A stretch of 64,000 bases of DNA from an uncultured Eubacteriales bacterium (GCA_900316385.1 ONCP01000009.1:5026-69025); one strand, 5' to 3'. Counted from the stretch's first letter, positions 1 through 8,469 are shown. The notes: generated by a model from the sequence alone, not told the origin. Numbers and translations: made by a program.

Positions 1-1
1 T

Positions 2-577
2 TTTCCCGCCGTTGGGTTCAGCGCGATTTTTAGCTTTGCACCGATTTATCAGGCGAAACGTAACGCTCAGTTCAGATCGAGCGTATTCCTCCGCAACCAG
101 TTTAAAACAGGAGTGCACAAGCGTGCGGTAAGCTTTGTACACTACGGCACAAAGCTCCCGCAGAAGCTTGAGGGCGAAACAATTTACAAGGTAACCTACA
201 AGAATAACAAGAACGCGGGCACAGGCAAGGTCACAATCACAATGGTCGACAAAACGATCGCCACAGGCTCAAAGACGCTCACCTTCAAGATAGCAAAGGC
301 GAAGAACCCGATGACCGTCACCGCTAAAAAGACGGTAACAGCCAAAGCCAACGCCAATACAACGCTCAAGGACGCGATCAAGGTCAAGCAGGCTCAGGGC
401 AAGGTCACGTACAAGACAAACAACAAGAAGGTTACCTGCAAATCAGGCAAGCTGATCGTTAAGAAGGGTCTCAAAAAGGGCAAGGCCTACACGGTAAAGA
501 TCACATTAACCGCGAACGGCAACTCAAACTACAAATCCGTTAAAAAGACTGTCAGCATAAAAATCAAAGTCAAATAA
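2..577 (+). CDS. Surface protein C-terminus with Ig-like repeats (5' truncated)
   Basis: The frame is open from the window edge, so this is the last 191 residues of a longer protein. It is rich in Lys, Thr and Val. It contains beta-strand-like repeats with TYK/TYKTNNKKVT and AKKTVTAKA patterns and ends in alternating K/V/I residues (VSIKIKVK). That matches the Ig-like (Big/YDG-type) modules that end many Ruminococcus and other clostridial secreted proteins. No catalytic domain and no sortase motif is visible in the part present. An extracellular location is inferred from the module type; the signal peptide would lie outside the window. A strong terminator follows 23 bp after the stop. Function unknown. 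Confidence 0.7.
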   Translation, partial: FPAVGFSAIFSFAPIYQAKRNAQFRSSVFLRNQFKTGVHKRAVSFVHYGTKLPQKLEGETIYKVTYKNNKNAGTGKVTITMVDKTIATGSKTLTFKIAKAKNPMTVTAKKTVTAKANANTTLKDAIKVKQAQGKVTYKTNNKKVTCKSGKLIVKKGLKKGKAYTVKITLTANGNSNYKSVKKTVSIKIKVK

Positions 578-599
578 CAAAGCTATCAAGCTTTTAGCG

Positions 600-639
600 A
601 CACGCCTCGGAGCAGCTCAGCTCCGAGGCGTGTTTTTTA
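600..639 (+). terminator. Intrinsic terminator after the surface protein gene
   Basis: A perfect 12-bp GC-rich stem (601-612 with 621-632; arms cacgcctcggag / ctccgaggcgtg) has an 8-nt loop and is followed by a T run. It separates the upstream surface-protein gene from the polyphosphate-polymerase-like operon. Confidence 0.92.
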
Positions 640-670
640 TTTTTTTAAAATTTTAAAACTTTTTCAGTTT

Positions 671-690
671 TTTAAGGTTTCTTTAAGGTT
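671..690 (+). promoter_or_regulatory. Tandem 11-bp-period repeat, likely OmpR-family regulator site
   Basis: TTTAAGGTT occurs at 671-679 and again at 682-690, an exact 9-bp direct repeat with an 11-bp period. Winged-helix OmpR/PhoP-family regulators typically bind such one-turn tandem repeats. It lies 45 bp upstream of the VTC gene start. The same locus encodes an OmpR-family regulator at 4197, so autologous control is a reasonable inference. No good -35 is visible, as expected for an activator-dependent promoter; a weak -10-like tagact lies near 698. Confidence 0.5.
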
Positions 691-734
691 AGGGGTGTAG
701 ACTTCAGTCAGAACAAAGGATTGGAGGAAACAAA

Positions 735-1451
735 ATGAACATTCAGACAGTTTTTGAAAGAACGGAAAAGAAATATATCCTCACTCTCATCCAAAGAAAT
801 ACGCTGATCAAAAAAATCGCGGAGCATATCCGCCCCGACGAGTACGGCGAGAGCACCGTGAACAGCCTTTACTTTGACACCGACGACGACAGGCTGATCA
901 GAACCTCGCTCGACAAACCGCTTTACAAGGAAAAGCTCAGGCTCAGAAGCTACTCAACGCCGAAAACCGACAGCTATGTTTTTCTTGAGATAAAGAAGAA
1001 ATTCGACGGAGTTGTGTACAAGAGGCGCGAGACGCTTTCTTACAGCGACGCTATGAACTACATCACAAGCCGTTCGCTCCCCGTACGTTCTCAGATCATG
1101 AACGAGATCGACTGGGCGATGAATCACTACGAGGGGCTCAGACCAAAGATGTTCATAGCATACGACAGAACAGCCTTTTACAGCAGGGACGACAGAGAGC
1201 TGCGGATCACCTTTGACCGCAACCCGAGATTCAGAACCGAGGAGCTCGACCTCGCGAAGGGCAGCTACGGAGAGCGCATCCTCTCCCCCGAGCTGTGCAT
1301 TATGGAGATCAAGGCTCTCAACACAATGCCTCTGTGGCTCACAAAAGCCCTGAACGAGCTGAAGATATTTCCCGGCTCTTTCTCAAAATACGGAACAGCC
1401 TACACAAAGCTTACTCAAAGAAAAATGAACGGAGGTCAGAACTGTGCTTAA
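735..1451 (+). CDS. Polyphosphate polymerase (VTC) domain protein
   Basis: A 238-residue cytosolic protein made of one VTC-type tunnel-fold (TTM) domain. Visible family features are an N-terminal RTEKKYIL-like strand, NSLYFDTDD, basic strands KEKLRLRSY and FLEIKKKFDG, and a late acidic strand CIMEIKAL. In the yeast VTC4 catalytic domain the equivalent basic tunnel binds phosphate and polyphosphate and two acidic residues bind metal. Bacterial members are annotated as polyphosphate polymerase domain proteins, and activity here is unproven. Start: GGAGG 8 nt before the ATG. The last 8 bp overlap the DUF4956 gene, so the two are probably translationally coupled. The VTC + DUF4956 + secreted-protein grouping recurs in Firmicutes. 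Confidence 0.85.
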   Translation: MNIQTVFERTEKKYILTLIQRNTLIKKIAEHIRPDEYGESTVNSLYFDTDDDRLIRTSLDKPLYKEKLRLRSYSTPKTDSYVFLEIKKKFDGVVYKRRETLSYSDAMNYITSRSLPVRSQIMNEIDWAMNHYEGLRPKMFIAYDRTAFYSRDDRELRITFDRNPRFRTEELDLAKGSYGERILSPELCIMEIKALNTMPLWLTKALNELKIFPGSFSKYGTAYTKLTQRKMNGGQNCA

Positions 1452-2121
1452 CACATTATTTTCCGCAATTTATTCAAACACATTCACAATTGACGTATAT
1501 CTGATTTGTACGGCGGTCTCGCTCGTACTCGGAGCGGTGATCGCGCTGACCGCGAGCTTCCGCTCACGGCTTTCAAAGAGCTTTTTGCTCGCGCTCTTCC
1601 TTATTCCCGCGATCGTCCAGACAGTAATTATGCTGGTGAACGGCAGCGTGGGAACGGGCGTAGCGGTCATGGGCGCGTTCTCGCTTGTAAGATTCAGAAG
1701 CGTGGCGGGCTCGGCAAAGGAGATCGTGAGTATCTTCCTTGCTATGGCGGCAGGTCTCGCGACGGCTATGGGCTATATCGCCCTCGCGGTTCTCTTTGTC
1801 GCCGTGATCTGCGCGGCGATGTTCCTCGCCTCCTTCATAAGGCTCAAGGACAAGGACGACCTTGTAAGAGAGCTCAAGATCACCGTACCCGAGGATCTCA
1901 ACTACGCTCACAGCTTTGATGACCTCTTTGAGAAATACACAAGAAGCTCCAAGCTCCTTACGGTCAAGACCTCAAATATGGGCAGTCTCTACAAGCTGAT
2001 CTACAACGTTGAACTCAAAAACGAGGACGATATGCAGAGCTTCATCGACGAGCTCAGGTGCCGCAACGGCAACCTCGAGATCGCGCTGCTTGTCCCCGCG
2101 ACGGCGGAAGCGACCTTGTAA
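1444..2121 (+). CDS. DUF4956 membrane protein
   Basis: A 225-residue protein starting at a GTG inside the VTC gene (8-bp overlap, SD ggagg at 1431-1435). Hydrophobic segments lie near residues 15-37, 46-65 and a long stretch at 93-131 that could span twice. A conserved GAFSLVRFRS motif (about 77-86) sits before the third segment. The C-terminal 95 residues are soluble and ACT-like in pattern (KLLTVKTSNMGSLYKLIYNVELK). This matches the DUF4956 family, habitually encoded beside VTC proteins. A membrane partner or channel for the VTC product is the natural guess but is inference only. Confidence 0.85.
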   Translation: MLNTLFSAIYSNTFTIDVYLICTAVSLVLGAVIALTASFRSRLSKSFLLALFLIPAIVQTVIMLVNGSVGTGVAVMGAFSLVRFRSVAGSAKEIVSIFLAMAAGLATAMGYIALAVLFVAVICAAMFLASFIRLKDKDDLVRELKITVPEDLNYAHSFDDLFEKYTRSSKLLTVKTSNMGSLYKLIYNVELKNEDDMQSFIDELRCRNGNLEIALLVPATAEATL

Positions 2122-2170
2122 TAAAGCCGCACTGAGTGCGACGCGAAAAAAATAAAAAAGGAGTGTAACT

Positions 2171-4060
2171 ATGAAAAAACTGTTTTGCGCTATACTCAGC
2201 GCTTTGATAATATCCACCTTCGCCTCGTGCTCAGACACAGGCACAACAACAGGTTCGGCGGCAAAATCGTCGAACGTATCCACTGTATCGGCAACAAACA
2301 CGAGCACGGCTTCAGCCGCGACAAAGCTCACCGACGGAGAATTTGACCTCAGCTTCTCCGAGCGCGACGGCGATTCTTCCTACGACGAAAGCGAGGCGGT
2401 CAAAATCACCTTCTCCGACTCCTCCGCCGAAGCGTCTTCAAGCAGTGTGAGCGTTTCGGGCAGCGAGGTGAAGATCACCGAGGAAGGCACCTACATTATC
2501 TCGGGCTCGTCCTCCAACGGCAAGATCACCGTTAAGGCGGACGACAAAGCAAAGGTTCAGCTTGTGCTCAACGGACTGACGCTTGAATCAAGCGGCTCCG
2601 CGATCGTTGTCGAGAGCGGCGACAAGGTGTTTATCACGCTTGCCGACGGAACAGAAAACACCGTCTCGGACGGCTCCTCTTACTCCGAGAAGATCGGCGA
2701 GACCAATGTTGACGCGGCTGTTTTCAGCAAGAGCGACCTCAGCATAAACGGCTCGGGCAAGCTCACGGTCAACGGTAACTATAAGCACGGTATCGTCAGC
2801 AAGGACGACCTTGTCATCGCAGGCGGCGAGATCACCGTAAACTCGGCTTCCGCGGCACTTGAGGGCAAGGACAGCGTCAAGATCAAGGACGCGACTCTGA
2901 CGATAAAGGCGGGCAGCGACGGCATTCGCTCCACCAACACGGAGAAAACCGACAAGGGCTTTGTTTACATCGCGGGCGGCACGATCAAAATCGAAGCAGA
3001 AAAGGACGGCGTTCAGGCTGCCTCACTGCTCAGGATCGACGGCGGCAGCATTGACATTAAAACCGCGGACGGCGCGGGCGAGGTGAAATCGGGCGAGAAA
3101 ATGGGCTTTAATCAGGGCTTTATGTCAAGCTACGACACCGAGGAAAGCGACAGCGCCAAGGCTCTCAAGGCACAAAAGACCGTTAAGATCACAGGCGGTC
3201 AGATCAATATAGATTCCTCCGACGACGCGATACACGCGAACGAATCGGTCATCATTTCAGACGGTACGATCACCGCAAAGACGGGCGACGACGGTATCCA
3301 CGCCGATTCTACCCTCACGATCGACGGCGGCGATATCACGATCAGCCAAAGCTACGAGGGAGTCGAGGCGGGCGAGATCACCGTGAACGGCGGCAACATC
3401 TCTGTCACCGCGAGCGACGACGGCTTTAACGCGGGCGGCGGCGATTCAGGCTCGGACGGTCATGGAATGTTCGACGCGGACACAAGCAAATCTCTGACGT
3501 TCAACGGCGGCTACGTTTATGTCAACTCAGACGGCGACGGGCTTGACTCCAACGGCTATCTCACCGTGACAGGCGGCGTGATCCTGGTCAGCGGACCCGA
3601 AAACGGCGGCAACGGCGCTCTTGACGCGGGAGCGGGCTCGACCATCACGGGCGGCACGGTCATCGCGATCGGCAGCAGCGGAATGGCGGAGTCGATCACG
3701 GGCGACGGTCAGTGCTCGATAATGACCGATATCTCCACCCAAAGCGGCGGCACTCTCTGCTCGCTGGTTGACTCGAACGGCAACGTTATCGCTTCCTTCA
3801 CCGCCTCAAAGCAGTACACGAACGTTGTGTTCAGCACACCCGATATCAAGACAGGCGAGACCTACACGATCGTCTGCGGCGGCTCCAACTCGGAGACCGA
3901 CGAAAACGGCTACGCCACGGGCGGCACCGTAAACGGCGGCAGTGAGGTAACGCAAATCACGATGGACTCCGAAAACTACAAAAACGGCGGCTCGCAGATG
4001 GGCGGCGGTATGAACGGAGGAATGGGCGGCGAAATGGGCGCCCCCGGAGGAGGATTTTAA
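2171..4060 (+). CDS. Secreted beta-helix carbohydrate-binding lipoprotein, Cthe_2159-like
   Basis: A 629-residue protein with a lipoprotein signal: basic start, hydrophobic core and lipobox FASC, so Cys20 should be lipidated. A Ser/Thr-rich spacer follows. Then comes a long right-handed-beta-helix pattern of GG-x-I-x-I strands alternating with DDGIHA / DDAIHA turns (about residues 170-520). This resembles the DUF4353/Cthe_2159 family, whose founding member binds cellulose and polygalacturonate. The C-terminus is Gly/Met-rich (MGGGMNGGMGG). The SD is AAAGGAG. It is the last gene before a hairpin and probably the exported output of the VTC/DUF4956 operon. Whether it is a lyase or only a binding protein cannot be told. 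Confidence 0.8.
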   Translation: MKKLFCAILSALIISTFASCSDTGTTTGSAAKSSNVSTVSATNTSTASAATKLTDGEFDLSFSERDGDSSYDESEAVKITFSDSSAEASSSSVSVSGSEVKITEEGTYIISGSSSNGKITVKADDKAKVQLVLNGLTLESSGSAIVVESGDKVFITLADGTENTVSDGSSYSEKIGETNVDAAVFSKSDLSINGSGKLTVNGNYKHGIVSKDDLVIAGGEITVNSASAALEGKDSVKIKDATLTIKAGSDGIRSTNTEKTDKGFVYIAGGTIKIEAEKDGVQAASLLRIDGGSIDIKTADGAGEVKSGEKMGFNQGFMSSYDTEESDSAKALKAQKTVKITGGQINIDSSDDAIHANESVIISDGTITAKTGDDGIHADSTLTIDGGDITISQSYEGVEAGEITVNGGNISVTASDDGFNAGGGDSGSDGHGMFDADTSKSLTFNGGYVYVNSDGDGLDSNGYLTVTGGVILVSGPENGGNGALDAGAGSTITGGTVIAIGSSGMAESITGDGQCSIMTDISTQSGGTLCSLVDSNGNVIASFTASKQYTNVVFSTPDIKTGETYTIVCGGSNSETDENGYATGGTVNGGSEVTQITMDSENYKNGGSQMGGGMNGGMGGEMGAPGGGF

Positions 4061-4087
4061 GCTATTCCCTTCAAAATAAAATAGACA

Positions 4088-4129
4088 TTTTGGGAAGCCG
4101 CCGCGCAAAATCGGCGGCTTTTCCCAAAA
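4088..4129 (+). terminator. Hairpin after the beta-helix lipoprotein gene
   Basis: The arms gggaagccgccg and cggcggcttttccc pair with a 2-nt bulge around an 8-nt loop, with outer t/a pairs. The T run on the + strand is poor (an A-rich 3' side follows), so termination may be partial and allow read-through into the two-component genes. Confidence 0.55.
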
Positions 4130-4136
4130 CAAACGC

Positions 4137-4165
4137 TTGCTTACAAATGGTTTAATTGGTATAAT
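4137..4165 (+). promoter_or_regulatory. Extended -10 promoter of the two-component operon
   Basis: A perfect TATAAT (4160-4165) is preceded by TG-N (4157-4159) and, 17 bp upstream, a weak -35 TTGCTT (4137-4142). It lies 31 bp before the response regulator ATG. Confidence 0.7.
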
Positions 4166-4196
4166 AAAGCAGAAGAAGGTTTCGGGAGTTGAGAAT

Positions 4197-4874
4197 ATGA
4201 ACATACTCATAGTTGAGGACGAAAAAAGGCTCGCCAGAGCGCTCGAACAGATATTGAACGAACAAAAATACAACGCTGACGTCGTGAACGACGGCAACGA
4301 CGGCTTGGATTACGGGCTGAGCGGAATATACGACCTGATCATTCTCGACGTGATGCTCCCATTCCGCGACGGGTTCGAGATCGCCGCCGAGCTGAGAAAA
4401 AACAAAATCGAAACACCGATCCTTATGCTGACCGCAAAGGACACGATCCCCGACAAGGTCAGCGGTCTCAACAGCGGCGCGGACGACTATATGACAAAGC
4501 CCTTCGCTCCCGAGGAGCTTTTGGCGCGTATCAAGGCGCTGACCCGCCGCAGGGGCGAGGTCATACTTGACGAGACCGACTTCGGAGATTTCAGCTTTAA
4601 CGCCTCCACAAACACGCTCTCAAAGGGCGCCAAGGAGGTTCACCTCAACTACAAGGAGGCTGAGATACTCAAGCTGCTCATCGCCAACCGCGATATCATA
4701 ATCCCAAAGGAGGACATCCTCACCAAGGTATGGGGCTACGACAGCGACGCGGGCAGCAACAATGTGGAGGCATACATCAGCTTTCTCAGACGCAAGCTCA
4801 ATTTTATCAAGTCATCAACCGAGATCAAGGCCGTGAAACGGCTCGGTTACAGATTGGAGAAACGCGATGATTAA
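4197..4874 (+). CDS. OmpR-family response regulator
   Basis: A 225-residue DNA-binding regulator. The receiver domain (about 1-115) has the acidic pocket VEDE, phospho-acceptor Asp51 (IILDVMLP), Thr79 (LMLTAK) and Lys101 (MTKPF). The winged-helix output domain (about 130-222) ends in the typical NNVEAYISFLRRKL recognition region and VKRLGYRL wing. An upstream in-frame ATG exists at 4137 but overlaps the -35 element. The ATG at 4197, with SD gggag, fits the family length and is preferred. It overlaps the kinase gene by 8 bp. The VTC locus just upstream, with its 11-bp-period repeat, is the most obvious target. Confidence 0.93.
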   Translation: MNILIVEDEKRLARALEQILNEQKYNADVVNDGNDGLDYGLSGIYDLIILDVMLPFRDGFEIAAELRKNKIETPILMLTAKDTIPDKVSGLNSGADDYMTKPFAPEELLARIKALTRRRGEVILDETDFGDFSFNASTNTLSKGAKEVHLNYKEAEILKLLIANRDIIIPKEDILTKVWGYDSDAGSNNVEAYISFLRRKLNFIKSSTEIKAVKRLGYRLEKRDD

Positions 4875-6129
4875 CAGACTCAAGCGGCACATAATTACCG
4901 TAAATATGCTTCTCGTCGGCATCGTGATCCTGATGATCATGACTGCCGTATGTCTGAACAGCTATTCGCGCTCCGTCAGCGAGCTGGAGCGCGGACTTGA
5001 GCGAGTAACGGAAATAAACGACGACGATAAGCATAAAGACGACAACAGAGAAGCCGCGTCCGAGACGGTCAAGCTCGGCAAGCCCGACGCGGACAACAAT
5101 CATCCGATGATGATAAGCTCCTATGTTTATGTCGAGGCGGAAAGCGGCGGCGACATCGTTACAAGCTCGCAGAACAACCTGACGATCGACAGCGACGACC
5201 TCGAAAAATGCGTGAAATACGTCCTTGAAAGCGACAAAAAAAGCGGTCAGCTGAGCGATTACGGACTGTTTTATGTAAAAAATGATATGTTCAATACCAC
5301 GCGGATAGCATTCGCGTCCAACTCGGGGATATACTCCTCTCTGGGCAACACGATCCTCGTCTGCGCTCTGCTTTTCGGGGGCAGTATGGTTATCGTGTTC
5401 CTTATCAGCCTCGGCTTGTCCTCGCTCGCGGTCAAGCCTGTCAAAAAAGCTTGGGATCAGCAAAAGCAGTTTGTCGCGGACGCTTCTCACGAGCTCAAGA
5501 CGCCTCTCACCGTTATCCTCGCCAACAACAGCATTATGATGTCGCACGAAGGCTCCACGGTGAAGGACGAGCGCCAATGGCTCGAGAGCACCGAGGAGGA
5601 AGCTCAGCATATGAAAAAGCTGATCGATCAGATGCTTTTCCTCGCCCAGTCAGACGCGGGTACCGCCAAGGTTGAACTGAGCGACGTTGATTTCAGCGAG
5701 ATCGCCGAGGCGGCGACGCTGAATTTTGAGCCAGTTGCGTTCGAGAAGGAGGTAATCATCAACGCCGATATCGACCCCGAGGCAGTTCTCAGAGGAAGCA
5801 GGCTTTGGCTCAACCAGCTGACCCACATACTCATTGACAACGCGGTAAAATACGCCTTTCAGGGCACGGAAGTCACCGTTAAGCTGAAAAAGCGCGACGG
5901 CTCCGTAGTGTTCTCCGTTAACAACCGCGGAAGCGTGATCGGCGAGGATGAGCTGGAGAAAATCTTTGACCGCTTCTACCGCGCCGAAAAATCCCGCACC
6001 ACTAAGGGCTACGGGCTCGGGCTTTCCATAGCAAAGCGGATCACCGAGGAAATGAACGGCAAGCTCACCGCCCAAAGCAATGAAAAGGACGGAACGACCT
6101 TTACGGCGGTATTCAGCGAGCGCAAATAA
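4867..6129 (+). CDS. Sensor histidine kinase
   Basis: A 420-residue membrane kinase. TM1 is at about 11-31, an acidic extracellular sensor at 32-160 and TM2 at about 161-186. No full HAMP is evident: TM2 runs almost straight into the HisKA helix, where FVADASHELKTPL places the phospho-accepting His at 208. The HATPase domain shows the N box (IDNAVKYA), the FDRFYRAEKS F box and a GYGLGLSIA G box. It presumably phosphorylates the regulator encoded immediately upstream (8-bp overlap). The ligand is unknown. The sensor region is rich in Asp, Glu and Lys, so cation or peptide sensing is possible but speculative. Confidence 0.93.
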   Translation: MINRLKRHIITVNMLLVGIVILMIMTAVCLNSYSRSVSELERGLERVTEINDDDKHKDDNREAASETVKLGKPDADNNHPMMISSYVYVEAESGGDIVTSSQNNLTIDSDDLEKCVKYVLESDKKSGQLSDYGLFYVKNDMFNTTRIAFASNSGIYSSLGNTILVCALLFGGSMVIVFLISLGLSSLAVKPVKKAWDQQKQFVADASHELKTPLTVILANNSIMMSHEGSTVKDERQWLESTEEEAQHMKKLIDQMLFLAQSDAGTAKVELSDVDFSEIAEAATLNFEPVAFEKEVIINADIDPEAVLRGSRLWLNQLTHILIDNAVKYAFQGTEVTVKLKKRDGSVVFSVNNRGSVIGEDELEKIFDRFYRAEKSRTTKGYGLGLSIAKRITEEMNGKLTAQSNEKDGTTFTAVFSERK

Positions 6130-6142
6130 CAGATAACAAAAA

Positions 6143-6183
6143 GGCTGTGAAGCACGAAGCGCCGGACTTCATTCTTCACAGCC
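6143..6183. terminator. Bidirectional terminator between convergent genes
   Basis: A perfect 10-bp stem (ggctgtgaag / cttcacagcc) is flanked by an A run on the left and gtttatta on the right. It sits between the + strand kinase and the - strand glycosyltransferase and can serve both. Confidence 0.8.
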
Positions 6184-6199
6184 GTTTATTATTCTTCTT

Positions 6200-7150
6200 T
6201 TAAACTTCTTTGTACAGCACCTTGTCAATAAAGAACTTGGGTCTGCGCTTGGTCTCAAGATATATCTTGCCGATGTACTCCCCGACGATACCGATCATCA
6301 GAAGCTGAAGTCCGCCCAGCGCCCAGATCGACACACTCAGACTCGCCCAGCCGCTGACGGTCTGACCGCAGGCAAAGCGGATAACGCAATACACAAGAAA
6401 AGCTATGGCGACAATGAAGGAGATAATCCCCATCACGAGCGAAACTCTGAGCGGCTTGACCGAAAATGAGGTGATACCGTCGAACGCGAAGGCGATCATC
6501 TTTTTGAGCGGATATTTGCTCTCGCCTGCCATTCGCTCCGCGCGCTTGTACACTACGATCGCGCTCTTGAAGCCGATCTGAGGCACGATCCCTCGCAGGA
6601 ACACGTTGACCTCGCTGTACTCCAGAAGCGCCTCCACGGCTCTCTTGCTCATCAGGCGGTAGTCGGCGTGGTTGTCTACGATATCGACCCCGAGCGCTCT
6701 CATAAACTTGTAAAAGCCCTGAGCCGTGCCGCGCTTGAAGCCCGTGTCGGTGTCGCGGTTGTTGCGCACGCCGTACACGATATCGTTGCCCTCGTAGTAT
6801 TTATCGACCATCTCGGGTATCTTTTCGATATCGTCCTGCAAATCAGCGTCGAGCGTGATCGTCATATCGGCGTATTCCTTGGCGACGGTCAGCCCCGCTA
6901 TCAGAGCGTTCTGATGACCCTTGTTGCGCGAAAGGTTTATGCCTACGAACATATCGATACTATCGTGATATTTTTCAATAAGCTCCCATGTCTTGTCCTT
7001 GCTTCCGTCGTTGACGAAGGCGATCTTGCTTTCGGGAGCTATTTTTTTGTTTACAATCATATCCGCCATAAGCTTGTACAGGCGTTTTGAGGTTTCGGGA
7101 AGAACCTCTTCCTCGTTGTAGCACGGAACTACCAGCCATAATTTCTCCAT
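6200..7150 (-). CDS. GT2 polyprenyl-phosphate sugar transferase (GtrB/DPM-like)
   Basis: A 316-residue family 2 glycosyltransferase. The catalytic domain (about 1-230) shows VVPCYNEEE at the nucleotide-binding start, FVNDGSKDKT and the metal-binding TLDADLQDD. Two C-terminal membrane helices lie at about 235-258 and 270-292, followed by a short basic tail. This is the architecture of undecaprenyl/dolichyl-phosphate glucose or mannose synthases, which load a sugar from a nucleotide donor onto a lipid carrier at the inner face of the membrane. It is last in a - strand series with a zinc-ribbon membrane protein and an LTA-synthase-like protein, which suggests envelope glycolipid or teichoic acid modification. 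The donor sugar is unknown. Confidence 0.88.
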   Translation of the reverse strand: MEKLWLVVPCYNEEEVLPETSKRLYKLMADMIVNKKIAPESKIAFVNDGSKDKTWELIEKYHDSIDMFVGINLSRNKGHQNALIAGLTVAKEYADMTITLDADLQDDIEKIPEMVDKYYEGNDIVYGVRNNRDTDTGFKRGTAQGFYKFMRALGVDIVDNHADYRLMSKRAVEALLEYSEVNVFLRGIVPQIGFKSAIVVYKRAERMAGESKYPLKKMIAFAFDGITSFSVKPLRVSLVMGIISFIVAIAFLVYCVIRFACGQTVSGWASLSVSIWALGGLQLLMIGIVGEYIGKIYLETKRRPKFFIDKVLYKEV

Positions 7151-7159
7151 ATTTTTCCC

Positions 7160-7579
7160 CTATCTGATCGTTTTCTCAAATTTGTTTCCGCATTTAGGAC
7201 AGCGAATGGTATGCTTGCCCTTGATGTTCTTGACTCTGAGCTGAGCCTTGCATTTGGGACATTTGTAATAGCGGTGGGTCCTGCCGTCGCGCAGTCGCTT
7301 GTAGGTCAGCTTGAACCAACCTACCACGCCGCCGATCACGGGCTTTACGATACGGTTCTCCGCGCTTCGTCTGTACAGATTTGTGGACAGAAAGCGGAAA
7401 ACCGCCCAGCCGAGCAGCGCGAGAGAAACGAACTGCAAAATCAGGCTGACCCTCCAATTCCAGAAGCACCGAGCGACTATCGAAACGATAAGCGACAAGA
7501 CGATCAGCGCGCCGTTGAGCTCGTCAAAGCCGTTGCGCCCCTGCATAAAGTTTGAAAATTTGTATAGGAAATTTCTCAT
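7160..7579 (-). CDS. Small membrane protein with C-terminal zinc ribbon
   Basis: A 139-residue protein I cannot assign to a named family. Two hydrophobic segments (about 22-40 and 43-62) are followed by a basic linker and a C-terminal zinc ribbon with two CPKC knuckles about 18 residues apart (YKCPKCKAQLRV ... IRCPKCGNKFEK). It starts 68 bp after the LTA-synthase-like stump and ends 9 bp before the GT2 start, so it is in the same transcript. The SD aaaggtgat precedes the ATG. The cytosolic zinc ribbon on a membrane anchor suggests an adaptor role, which is inference. Confidence 0.75.
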   Translation of the reverse strand: MRNFLYKFSNFMQGRNGFDELNGALIVLSLIVSIVARCFWNWRVSLILQFVSLALLGWAVFRFLSTNLYRRSAENRIVKPVIGGVVGWFKLTYKRLRDGRTHRYYKCPKCKAQLRVKNIKGKHTIRCPKCGNKFEKTIR

Positions 7580-7647
7580 TGTATCACCTTTTTGTGATAT
7601 TGTAACGCTGTTCTGGCTTTTTCACAATATACAAAACAAGTACTTTG

Positions 7648-8436
7648 TCATTTGCAGATGACGTTTTTAACGTCGAGCGTCTGCATTGTCAGCAGCCCGA
7701 AGCGATCCGCGGACTCGTTCTCCTTGAACTCAAGGTTAAAGAGGTTGTAGCTTGTGTTCACATAAGGATTGTGCTTGCTCAGCGAGATCATTGTGGCGGT
7801 AGAGAACCAGAAAAGCACCGCGATCAGCAAAAGCGTGATTTTCGCGGGAATCCTGATCCTCCTGAACGGCAGAAGCCTTCTGCCGAAAATAAGGTTGAAC
7901 AGAAACGGAACGAACATCGCCGCGATGACGATCCACTTTTCCGACAACGCCGCGACAAAATCGTCGGGCTTGAAATACGGCATACGCGAGAACGTGAAGA
8001 AGCAGCCCTCGCACGCCTTGAAAAGGAGCTGGAACACAAACCACAGCGTAAGTATCAAGGTGAGGATATCACTGAGGACGCGGTTAAAGCGCTGACCTCC
8101 GAGCGTGCAAAGGAAGCTGAGCGCACAGCCCGCGACAACGGTGAACATAAAGGTGTAGAGCAGACTGTTGAAGCCGAAATCGCCGTTTGACCCGAAGCGA
8201 AGCGCGATCTCGAGCCAAAGGATAGCAAGAGGAAAGAAGAACACGCTGAAAAAGTTGCGGGTATACTCCCTCTTTTCGATATACACGCCAAAGCCGTCGT
8301 TATAGTCCGCTCTGTCGCGCTCGGCGATACGCCGCGGCTTTTGCCGCCTTTTTTGGGGCTTGCCGACGCTGTTGTCGCTCTCCGAGAGCACATCGTAATC
8401 AGGTAAAGAATTCAGCAGCTCATTCATATCGTTCAT
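7648..8436 (-). CDS. LTA synthase-like membrane domain lacking the sulfatase domain
   Basis: A 262-residue protein. A Lys/Arg-rich cytosolic head of about 60 residues is followed by five hydrophobic segments (about 62-80, 90-110, 122-140, 168-188, 200-220). The end, NPYVNTSYNLFNLEFKE...RFGLLTMQTLD, closely resembles the point in clostridial lipoteichoic-acid-synthase-family proteins where the membrane domain passes into the extracellular sulfatase-fold catalytic domain. Translation stops right there, and only 68 bp remain before the next gene, so the alkaline-phosphatase-fold domain is absent. It is either a truncated relic or a stand-alone partner. The SD gaggat is good. Family call from pattern memory, not alignment. 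Confidence 0.6.
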   Translation of the reverse strand: MNDMNELLNSLPDYDVLSESDNSVGKPQKRRQKPRRIAERDRADYNDGFGVYIEKREYTRNFFSVFFFPLAILWLEIALRFGSNGDFGFNSLLYTFMFTVVAGCALSFLCTLGGQRFNRVLSDILTLILTLWFVFQLLFKACEGCFFTFSRMPYFKPDDFVAALSEKWIVIAAMFVPFLFNLIFGRRLLPFRRIRIPAKITLLLIAVLFWFSTATMISLSKHNPYVNTSYNLFNLEFKENESADRFGLLTMQTLDVKNVICK

Positions 8437-8469
8437 TTCGTATCCTCCCTTCCCTATTATATCATTCAG

